Positions 57,777 through 64,000 of a stretch of 64,000 bases of DNA are shown here, in pieces. Positions within the stretch are counted from its first letter, which is position 1; every line of letters starts with the position of its first letter. Both the position numbers and the translations under genes were made by a program. Source of the stretch: Herbiconiux gentiana (GTDB lineage: Bacteria; Actinomycetota; Actinomycetes; Actinomycetales; Microbacteriaceae); the NCBI RefSeq assembly GCF_024978135.1, contig NZ_JANTEZ010000004.1:248001-312000 (forward strand). The letters run 5' to 3'. The notes beneath the pieces are model-generated. The model was not told the DNA's origin. It did no database searches and worked only from the letters and a program-made list of their open reading frames with translations.

Positions 57777-59135
57777 TCACGGCGGCGTCCAGTCCCGCCC
57801 GTCGACCCCCCAGCCGATCGCCATCCACCCCACCTGCCCCGCGATCGCGACCAGCACGATCAGCACCCGGTACACCGGCGACTTCGGCAGCGCGAGCGCC
57901 CCGAGCGCCGGGAACAGCGGCATCAGCAGCCGGAACGTGCTCGACTGCGGGAAGAACACCGCGAGCAGGTAGAGGGCGTAGCTCGCCAGCCAGAACCGCA
58001 GATCGACCCCGAGCCGCTTCACCGGCGGCAGGAACAGGAACACCGCGAACCCCACGATCAGCAGCACCACGACGATCGGCCCCCACGGTGCGCCCAGCCA
58101 CCAGACGCCGCTCTCGAACCATGCGGTGAAGGGCACGAGCTCGCCGTAGCCGATGTAGGCGGCCCGCCAGGCGAGCTCGGTGTCGGTGTAGGCGGTCGGC
58201 GAGCCGGTCGCGATCGCCGCGATCCCGAGCCAGGCCAGCCCCATCACGCCGCTGAATACAGCCAGAGCGGATGCCGTCACCCGCTCACGGAGCGGGAACG
58301 GGTCGCGACCGCGGGTGAGGAACCGGTACCCCACGTGCAGCACGAGGAACAGCGCGAACGCGAGCCCCGAGGGCCGGGTCAGCGCCATCACGGCCACGAT
58401 CGGGAACACCCAGCCGTACCGCCGGGTGACCACGAGGTAGAGCGCGCCGACGAGCAGCAGCAGCCCCATCGACTCGGCGTAGGCGAACTGCAGCAGCGGC
58501 GACAGCGGCGCCACGCAGAACAGCACGACGGCGAAGAGGGCGGTCCGGGCATCCTGGAGCACGCGGTTCATCAACCGGTAGAAGACGAGCACGGTGGCCG
58601 CGGCACAGAGCACCGAGACGGTGACGGCGACGAGCTCCCAGGTGGTGCCGGTCAGTGCCCGCAGCCCCGAGACGAGGAACGGGTAGCCCGGCATGAACGC
58701 CCAGGCGCTCTCGCCCACGTGGCCGTCGGCGGTGACGGGCAGCACCGAGGGGTAGCCGTAGAACGAGATGATCTTGTACCAGTTGCCGTCCCAGATGGCG
58801 GCGTAGCTGAGGTAGGGCGGGTTCGCGCCCGTCCAGGGGTTGGGGCCCTGGGCCCGGGCGAAGAGCAGCACGATGATCGTGGTGACGACGCGCGAGAGCA
58901 CGAAGACGCCGAGCACCCGGGCCCACCACGGTGTCGCGCGCCAGGCACGGGCGACGGATGCGCGTCCGCCGCGACCCGCCTCGGCCTCCGTCACGGCACC
59001 GCCCGCCGCGGGGCCGCCCGCACCCGCGCCCTCGCCCGGCTCGGCGCCGACGCCAGCGCCCGCCTCCGCACCCGCGCCCCCGCCCGGCTCGGCGCCCGCC
59101 GCCGCGGCCGCCTCAGCACCCGAGCCCGAGCTCAC
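57777..59135 (-). CDS. Polytopic mannosyltransferase-like protein (PIG-V/GT-C type)
   Basis: 452 residues; GTG at 59135 overlaps the dapE stop (GTGA). The first 65 residues are an Ala/Gly/Glu repeat region, then a GT-C arrangement of about 10-12 helices. 'WDGNWYKIISFYGYP' (about 115-130) carries the acidic residue typical of PIG-V-like mannosyltransferases; 'FAFMPGYPFL'-type and 'LLQFAYAESMGLLLLVGALYLV' segments match the same family. It probably uses a polyprenyl-phosphate sugar to modify a wall polymer or lipoglycan. Acceptor and sugar unknown. Confidence 0.82.
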   Translation of the reverse strand: MSSGSGAEAAAAAGAEPGGGAGAEAGAGVGAEPGEGAGAGGPAAGGAVTEAEAGRGGRASVARAWRATPWWARVLGVFVLSRVVTTIIVLLFARAQGPNPWTGANPPYLSYAAIWDGNWYKIISFYGYPSVLPVTADGHVGESAWAFMPGYPFLVSGLRALTGTTWELVAVTVSVLCAAATVLVFYRLMNRVLQDARTALFAVVLFCVAPLSPLLQFAYAESMGLLLLVGALYLVVTRRYGWVFPIVAVMALTRPSGLAFALFLVLHVGYRFLTRGRDPFPLRERVTASALAVFSGVMGLAWLGIAAIATGSPTAYTDTELAWRAAYIGYGELVPFTAWFESGVWWLGAPWGPIVVVLLIVGFAVFLFLPPVKRLGVDLRFWLASYALYLLAVFFPQSSTFRLLMPLFPALGALALPKSPVYRVLIVLVAIAGQVGWMAIGWGVDGRDWTPP

Positions 59136-60232
59136 CCGCGCCCGGTCAGCCACGCCCGCAGCCCCGCCTCGCACTCCTCGATCTGCGACACCCGCACCCG
59201 CTCGTCGTCGGCGTGCGCCTTCATCGGGTCTCCGGGCCCGTAGTTCACCGCCGGCACCCCCATCGCCGAGAACCGGGCCACGTCTGTCCACCCGTACTTG
59301 GGCTTCGCCTCGCCCCCCACGGCGGCCTGGAAGCGCTGCGCGAGCGGAGCATCCAGCCCCGGCCGGGCCCCCACCGCCAGGTCGACGATCGTCACGTCGT
59401 ACCCCTCGAACAGCGAGCGGATGTGCGCGACGGCCTCCTCGCCGCTGCGCGACGGCGCGAAGCGGTAGTTCACGTGCACCATCACCTCGTCGGGGATGAC
59501 GTTGCCCGCCACCCCGCCCGAGATGCCCACCGCGTTCAGCCCTTCGCGGTACACCAGCCCGTCGACCTCGACCTGCGGCGCCTCGTACGAGTCGAGGATC
59601 GCGAGGATGTCGGCCGCCTTGTGGATCGCGTTGTCGCCCACCCAGCTGCGCGCCGAGTGCGCCCGCAGCCCGTACGCGCGGATCTCCGCCCGCAGGTTGC
59701 CGTTGCACCCGCCCTCGATCTGCGAGTTCGACGGCTCCCCCAGGATGGCGAAGTCGCCCGCGAACAGCTCGGGACGGTTCGCCGCGAGCCGCGTCAGCCC
59801 GTTCAGCTCGTTCGAGACCTCCTCGTGGTCGTACCACATCCACGTGATGTCGACGACGGGGTCGGTCAGCTCGGCCGCGAGCTTCAGCTGCACCGCGACA
59901 CCGGCCTTCATGTCGACCGTGCCGCGCCCCCACAGGTACTCCTCGCCGTCGACCGTCTCGTAGCGCGTCGGCAGGTTGTCGTTCAGCGGCACCGTGTCGA
60001 TGTGCCCGGCGATCACGACCCGCTGCTCGCGGCCGAGGTTCGTGCGCGCCACGATCGTGTCGCCGTCGCGGATGATCTCGAGGTGCTCCGCCCCGGCGAG
60101 CGACGCGACGATCGCGTCGGCGAGCAGCGTCTCGTCTCCCGACACCGACTCGACGTCGCAGATCTGCTGCGTCAGCACGGTCGATGAGTCGGTGAGGTCG
60201 AAGACCGGATGCGCGGGGTCGAAACGAGGCAT
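59132..60232 (-). CDS. dapE: Succinyl-diaminopimelate desuccinylase
   Basis: 366 residues. M20 fold: 'VVIAGHIDTVP' (His ligand), 'WGRGTVDMKAGVA' (bridging Asp), 'WYDHEEVSNELNG' (catalytic and metal Glu pair), 'FAILGEPSNSQIEGGCNGN' and the lid domain 'RAHSARSWVGDNAIH'. It removes succinate from N-succinyl-LL-DAP in lysine and peptidoglycan precursor synthesis. Divergent from dapD with 39 bases between start codons, so the two share a promoter region. Confidence 0.95.
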   Translation of the reverse strand: MPRFDPAHPVFDLTDSSTVLTQQICDVESVSGDETLLADAIVASLAGAEHLEIIRDGDTIVARTNLGREQRVVIAGHIDTVPLNDNLPTRYETVDGEEYLWGRGTVDMKAGVAVQLKLAAELTDPVVDITWMWYDHEEVSNELNGLTRLAANRPELFAGDFAILGEPSNSQIEGGCNGNLRAEIRAYGLRAHSARSWVGDNAIHKAADILAILDSYEAPQVEVDGLVYREGLNAVGISGGVAGNVIPDEVMVHVNYRFAPSRSGEEAVAHIRSLFEGYDVTIVDLAVGARPGLDAPLAQRFQAAVGGEAKPKYGWTDVARFSAMGVPAVNYGPGDPMKAHADDERVRVSQIEECEAGLRAWLTGRG

Positions 60233-60271
60233 TGTCCAAGTTTAGGGTTCCGCGCCCCATACGCTTGAGTC

Positions 60272-61225
60272 ATGCCTGAAGAAGTACTGAACCCCACCCA
60301 CGCCTGGGGCCACGGACTCGCCACCATCGCCTCCGACGGCACCGTGCTCGACACGTGGTACCCGTCGCCCGCGCTCGGCTCGCCGCCCGACGCGGCCACG
60401 CTGCACGCGCCCGCCGAGCTCCTCGCGCACGCGGTTCCGGATGCTCGCCGCGACGTCTCGGTCGAGCTGGTCGCCGAGGTGATCGAACTCGACGCGCCGC
60501 CCCGCTCCACCCCCGACGCCTACCTCCGCCTGCACCTGCTCTCGCACCTGCTCGTCGCGCCGAACACGATCAACCTCGACGGCATCTTCGCGCACCTGCC
60601 GATCGTGGTGTGGACGAACGCCGGCCCCGTGCATCCGGAGGCCTTCGACCGGCTGCGGCCTGCCCTGCAGCGCGCGGGCATCCAGGCCTACGGCGTCGAC
60701 AAGTTCCCGCGGATGCTCGACTACGTCACCCCGCCCAAGGTGCGCATCGCCGACGCCTCGCGGGTGCGACTCGGCGCGCACCTCGCACCGGGCACCACCG
60801 TGATGCACGAGGGCTTCGTAAACTTCAACGCCGGAACCGTCGGCACCTCGATGGTGGAGGGCCGCATCTCGCAGGGCGTCGTCGTGGGCGACGGCTCGGA
60901 CATCGGCGGCGGCGCCTCGATCATGGGCACCCTCTCGGGCGGGGGCACCCAGCGCGTCGCGATCGGACGGCGCGCCCTCCTCGGCGCGAACGCCGGCATC
61001 GGCATCTCGATCGGCGACGACTCGGTCGTCGAGGCCGGACTCTACGTCACGGCCGGCACCAAGGTCGTGCTCATCGACGGCGACGACGAGAACCGCATCG
61101 TGAAGGCGGTGGCGCTTTCTGGTGTCCCGAACCTCCTCTTCCGCCGCAACTCCCTCACGGGCGCCGTCGAGGCGACCCCCCGCACGGGCTCGGGCGTAAC
61201 CCTCAACCCCACCCTCCACGCCTGA
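60272..61225 (+). CDS. dapD: 2,3,4,5-tetrahydropyridine-2,6-dicarboxylate N-succinyltransferase
   Basis: 317 residues, the length of the actinobacterial DapD group. The C-terminal half is a left-handed beta helix built of hexapeptides ('[26 protein letters not shown]' region, '[24 protein letters not shown]', '[35 protein letters not shown]'). It succinylates tetrahydrodipicolinate with succinyl-CoA as the first step of the succinylase branch; dapE diverges from it and the dapC end is 2.5 kb downstream. Citrate synthase close by links to the CoA donor pathway. Confidence 0.95.
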   Translation: MPEEVLNPTHAWGHGLATIASDGTVLDTWYPSPALGSPPDAATLHAPAELLAHAVPDARRDVSVELVAEVIELDAPPRSTPDAYLRLHLLSHLLVAPNTINLDGIFAHLPIVVWTNAGPVHPEAFDRLRPALQRAGIQAYGVDKFPRMLDYVTPPKVRIADASRVRLGAHLAPGTTVMHEGFVNFNAGTVGTSMVEGRISQGVVVGDGSDIGGGASIMGTLSGGGTQRVAIGRRALLGANAGIGISIGDDSVVEAGLYVTAGTKVVLIDGDDENRIVKAVALSGVPNLLFRRNSLTGAVEATPRTGSGVTLNPTLHA

Positions 61226-61231
61226 CCCTGG

Positions 61232-61291
61232 ATCGAGCCGTCACAAATCGCCCTTTCAGCGCCCGGAGAGGGCGATTTTCGACGGGTCGAT
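61232..61291. repeat. Left palindrome bracketing the DUF559 gene
   Basis: A 60-base imperfect palindrome: ATCGAGCCGTCACAAATCGC with CCT, and its mirror ending GACGGGTCGAT (about 20 of 23 arm positions pair). It ends exactly where the DUF559 stop codon begins and shares its consensus with the palindrome at 62294. It may also terminate dapD and the DUF559 gene. Confidence 0.8.
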
Positions 61292-62233
61292 TCACGAGGC
61301 CGGGCGCCACGAGCGCGAACGGAGGGCGTGCTCGGCGCGCACCGGCGCCGAGCGGAGGCCGATGCGCGGCGTCTCCTTCGTCGCCCGGACGACGTGCCAC
61401 CCCGCGCGGTGCAGAGCTTCAAGCCGTTCGACATCGCGATAGTACTGGCGCGAGTCGCTGCGGTGCTGCTCGCCGTCGTACTCGACGAGCACCTTCCACT
61501 CGGGGTAGACGAGGTCCCCGTACCCGATGCGGAGGCCTCGAGCATCCTCGATCGAGACGTTGAGCTCCGGCTCGGGCAGTCCGTGGCGCACGAGCGCCAG
61601 GCGGAGGTGGGTCTCGCGGGGCGACTCCGCCCCGTCGCGCACCAAGGCCAGCGCGCGAACGGCGGACGCCTTCCCCCGTCCGCAGTGGAGCTCGAGCCGC
61701 TCGGCCAGCTCGTCACGCGAGCAGAACGGTCGGGTCTGAGCGACTGCTTGCCGCCGCGGTGTCAGCACGAGATGATCCGCCGCCGCCACGAGGTCGTCGA
61801 GCGGCAGCATCACTGCGAGCTGCACCCACGCGGTCATCGGGTCCACCACTCTGAGCTCGTCGATGCTCCGGATGCTCGTGCCGACCCCATCGCCCTCGTG
61901 CCCCACGATGCCTGCGGTACGGGGGCGCGAACCGCCTCCCGAGGCGGTGACGTGCAGGCGGGCATCCGTCGCGTGCGCCGGCGGAAGCGGAAGCCCCCAG
62001 AGCAGCGCGGCCGTCGTGTGGCTGAACACCTGCCCCTCGGGCATACGGACCGCGTAGGAGCGACAGCGCTGCAGCACACTCGGACGCGAGACGGGCCGCC
62101 GGCGGACACCGTGGTACGGGCGCTCCAGGTCGGAGCCGCGCATCCGCTTCTCGCTCAGCCCCGCGGCGGCACCGTCACCCACCCCGAAGGCGCGCTCGCT
62201 CAGCTCGGCGGGAAGCGGCACGTGCCTGACCAT
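61292..62233 (-). CDS. AbiEi-like N-domain / DUF559 (Vsr-like endonuclease fold) protein
   Basis: 313 residues from the ATG at 62233 (MVRHVPLP); a GTG at 62254 adds seven residues. The N-terminal part (to about 100) has the winged-helix and 'VFSHTTAALLWGLPLP' pattern of AbiEi-type antitoxin proteins. The C-terminal 110 residues are DUF559: 'RHGLPEPELNVSIEDARGLRIGYGDLVYPEWKVLVEYDGEQHRSD' (cf. the E-x-D-x-(Q/H) nuclease-like core) and 'YYRDVERLEALHRAGWHVVRA'. No toxin partner is adjacent. The gene is bracketed by two related palindromes and interrupts a lysine/citrate housekeeping region, consistent with a small inserted cassette. Function unknown. Confidence 0.8.
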   Translation of the reverse strand: MVRHVPLPAELSERAFGVGDGAAAGLSEKRMRGSDLERPYHGVRRRPVSRPSVLQRCRSYAVRMPEGQVFSHTTAALLWGLPLPPAHATDARLHVTASGGGSRPRTAGIVGHEGDGVGTSIRSIDELRVVDPMTAWVQLAVMLPLDDLVAAADHLVLTPRRQAVAQTRPFCSRDELAERLELHCGRGKASAVRALALVRDGAESPRETHLRLALVRHGLPEPELNVSIEDARGLRIGYGDLVYPEWKVLVEYDGEQHRSDSRQYYRDVERLEALHRAGWHVVRATKETPRIGLRSAPVRAEHALRSRSWRPAS

Positions 62234-62293
62234 CCGCCCACGGTGCCAGACCACCGCCTCCGCCAGGGGCGCGCGTCACGATCTGTGGATACC

Positions 62294-62349
62294 CGAGCCG
62301 TCAAAAAACGCCCTCTCGAAGGGGTGAGAGGGCGTTTTCCGACGGCTCG
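62294..62349. repeat. Right palindrome bracketing the DUF559 gene
   Basis: CGAGCCGTCAAAAAACGCCC plus TCTC (62294-62317) pairs with GAGAGGGCGTTTTCCGACGG plus CTCG (62326-62349) at 22 of 24 positions, 8-base loop. With its A/T tracts it is also a good terminator for citrate synthase. The arms share the motif CGAGCCGTCA...CGCCCT with the palindrome at 61232. Confidence 0.85.
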
Positions 62350-62373
62350 ATCAGAGCGGAAGGACGGGCGGGG

Positions 62374-63660
62374 TCAGCGCGGGGGGAGGTCGCGGGCCGG
62401 GGCGCCCAGGTAGAGCTGCTGGGGGCGGCCGATCTTGGTCTGCGGGTCGGTGGCCATCTCGCGCCAGTGCGCGATCCAGCCCGGGAGCCGGCCGATCGCG
62501 AAGAGCACCGTGAACATGCGCGTCGGGAAGCCCATCGCCTTGTAGATGACGCCCGTGTAGAAGTCGACGTTGGGGTAGAGCCGCCGCGAGATGAAGTAGT
62601 CGTCCGACAGGGCGACCTGCTCCAGCTCCTTCGCGATGTCGAGCAGCGGGTCCTGCACACCGAGGGCGGTGAGCACCTCGTCGGCGCTCTCCTTGACGAG
62701 CTTCGCGCGCGGGTCGTAGTTCTTGTAGACGCGGTGACCGAAGCCCATGAGGCGCACGCCGGCCTCCTTGTTCTTCACCCGCTCCACGAACTTCGCGACG
62801 CCCTCGCCCGACTCCTGGATCTCGCGGAGCATCGTCAGCACCGCCTCGTTCGCCCCGCCGTGCAGCGGCCCGAAGAGCGCGTTGATGCCGGCCGAGATCG
62901 ACGCGAACATGTTCGCCTCGGTCGAACCGACGAGCCGCACGGTCGAGGTCGACGCGTTCTGCTCGTGGTCTTCGTGGAGGATGAGCAGACGCTCGAGCGC
63001 CTTCGACAGCACCGGGTTCACCTCGTACGGCTCCGCCATGGTGCCGAAGTTCAGCCGCAGGAAGTTGTCGACGAAGGACAGCGAGTTGTCGGGGTAGAGG
63101 AACGCCTGCCCGAGGCTCTTCTTGTGCGCGTAGGCCGCCATCACCGGCAGCTTCGCCAGCAGGCGGATGGTCGAGATCTCGACGTCCTCCGGCTTGTGGG
63201 GGTTCAGCGAGTCCTGGTAGTACGTCGACAGCGCCGAGACGCCCGACGAGAGCACCGACATGGGGTGGGCGTTGTGCGGCAGCGCGTCGAAGAAGCGCTT
63301 GAGGTCTTCGTGCAGCAGGGTGTGACGACGGATGCGCTCGTCGAACTCCGACAGCTCCGACGCCGAGGGCAGCTCGCCGTAGATGAGCAGCCAGGCGGTC
63401 TCGAGGTAGGTCAGCGACGTCGCGACCTGCTCGATCGGGTAGCCGCGGTAGCGCAGGATGCCCTGGTCGCCGTCGATGTAGGTGATCGCCGACTTGGTGG
63501 CGGCGGTGTTCACGAAACCGTAGTCGACGGTCGTCAGGCCGGTCTGCTTGGTGAAGGTCGAGATGTCGAGCGAGGATGCCCCGTCGACGCTCTTCAGGAT
63601 CGGGAACTCGGCCGTTCCACCGGGATAGGTGAGCGTGGCCTTCTGCGCGTCGTCCGTCAC
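62374..63660 (-). CDS. gltA: Citrate synthase (type II)
   Basis: 428 residues; GTG at 63660 with a perfect AGGAGG upstream. Catalytic elements are all present: 'LFGPLHGGANEAV' (first His), 'MGFGHRVYKNYDPRA' (second His and Arg) and 'YPNVDFYTGVIYKAMGFP' (Asp). It condenses oxaloacetate and acetyl-CoA at entry to the TCA cycle. It lies downstream of the dapC end, 91 bases away, in the same orientation; the actinobacterial order dapC-gltA-dapE/dapD is familiar. The downstream palindrome at 62294 probably terminates it. Confidence 0.96.
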   Translation of the reverse strand: MTDDAQKATLTYPGGTAEFPILKSVDGASSLDISTFTKQTGLTTVDYGFVNTAATKSAITYIDGDQGILRYRGYPIEQVATSLTYLETAWLLIYGELPSASELSEFDERIRRHTLLHEDLKRFFDALPHNAHPMSVLSSGVSALSTYYQDSLNPHKPEDVEISTIRLLAKLPVMAAYAHKKSLGQAFLYPDNSLSFVDNFLRLNFGTMAEPYEVNPVLSKALERLLILHEDHEQNASTSTVRLVGSTEANMFASISAGINALFGPLHGGANEAVLTMLREIQESGEGVAKFVERVKNKEAGVRLMGFGHRVYKNYDPRAKLVKESADEVLTALGVQDPLLDIAKELEQVALSDDYFISRRLYPNVDFYTGVIYKAMGFPTRMFTVLFAIGRLPGWIAHWREMATDPQTKIGRPQQLYLGAPARDLPPR

Positions 63661-63751
63661 GGAGCCTCCTTGAGTGATCCTGCCTGAGTGGTTTCTGTGG
63701 CGGGACGCAGGCTGCATCTGTAGACCGTGACCGCGTTGACCCGCCTACAGC

Positions 63752-64000
63752 CTAATGTCCGCGCGAACGCAAACGCGACGCGGCGGCGTCGATGCGCTCG
63801 TCGGTGGCGGTCAGTGAGAAGCGCACATGCTCGGGGAAATGCGCCCCGTAGAAGTGCCCCGGCCCGGCGAGGATACCGAGCGACGCGAGGTCGGAGATCG
63901 TCGACCAGGCGTCGCGCCCCTCGGTGGCCCAGAGGTAGAGCCCGGCGACGCTCTCGTCGATGCGCAGCCCGGCGGCCTCGATTGCCGGCCGCAGCACGGC
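63752..64000 (-). CDS. dapC: Succinyldiaminopimelate transaminase, C-terminal part
   Basis: Only the last 82 or so codons are in the window; the gene continues past the right edge. 'ESVAGLYLWATEGRDAWSTISDLASLGILAGPGHFYG' and 'HVRFSLTATDERIDAAASRL' match the end of the actinobacterial succinyl-DAP aminotransferase (PLP fold-type I, with the substrate-carboxylate Arg in HVRFSL). Proximity to dapD and dapE supports the assignment over a general aminotransferase. Confidence 0.82.
   Translation of the reverse strand, partial: AVLRPAIEAAGLRIDESVAGLYLWATEGRDAWSTISDLASLGILAGPGHFYGAHFPEHVRFSLTATDERIDAAASRLRSRGH

Noticed and set aside
61292-62233. Toxin-antitoxin locus call for the AbiEi-like gene
   Set aside because: No AbiEii-type or other toxin gene is adjacent; the C-terminal DUF559 domain is not an antitoxin feature.

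Overview
The window looks like chromosomal DNA from a high-GC actinobacterium, most likely of the Microbacteriaceae. Supporting signs are the very strong G/C third-position bias, many GTG starts, pervasive ATGA/GTGA stop-start overlaps, and actinobacteria-specific families (UPF0182, DUF3107, DUF3117, DUF2342-type metalloprotease, AdnAB, DapD of the 317-residue type). No prophage, insertion sequence, rRNA or CRISPR array is visible. It is gene-dense: no gene-free stretch exceeds 300 bases, and the longest gaps are about 243 bp (before adnA), 224 bp (36940-37163) and 215 bp (1350-1564).

Region 1 (69-6261, minus strand): a cell-surface glycopolymer operon (GT2, CDP-alcohol transferase, GT2, CDP-glycerol-type glycerophosphotransferase) preceded by a membrane-anchored HtrA protease. 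Region 2 (6439-13254): a KAT/GTK-type aminotransferase, then a minus-strand operon encoding an adenylate-forming (F390-synthetase-like) enzyme, a one-piece SDR-cytochrome P450 polypeptide and a nitrilase-fold amidase, with a GAP/Sap-type membrane protein divergent. This is the most novel-looking part. Region 3 (13275-16556): a divergent two-component system whose kinase has an altered N box, plus a membrane partner. Region 4 (16695-26151): a VOC remnant, secreted GH14 beta-amylase, LAATG-anchored M28 peptidase, small membrane protein, EamA transporter, GH63-like glucosidase and sufS-sufU.

Region 5 (26290-48502): initiator tRNA, then a conserved actinobacterial block. From memory it matches the order Rv3193c-Rv3211 of M. 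tuberculosis: UPF0182, PDZ-Lon-like protease, DUF2342 metalloprotease, cyclodehydratase-like protein, UvrD2, NudC, a degenerate phosphotransferase, AdnB, AdnA, DUF3107, ferritin-like protein, RhlE. Region 6 (48590-57643): PHP phosphoesterase, aminopeptidase P, stress protein, PRC/MgtE-N/CBS protein, DUF1003, Mrp, lipoprotein, TatB, O-methyltransferase, DUF3117. Region 7 (57777-64000): lysine/diaminopimelate synthesis (dapE, dapD, the end of dapC), a multispanning mannosyltransferase-like protein, citrate synthase, and a DUF559/AbiEi-like gene bracketed by two related palindromes.

A recurring, unexplained feature is degenerate tandem duplication that starts on a gene's own stop codon and runs into the intergenic space. 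I see it at five genes: the GT2 at 1565, sufU, adnB, the 45350 membrane protein and pepP. The strongest leads are the SDR-P450 operon, the palindrome-bracketed DUF559 cassette, the stop-anchored repeats, the pseudokinase at 35857 and the CDP-alcohol transferase with a His at the fourth motif aspartate.
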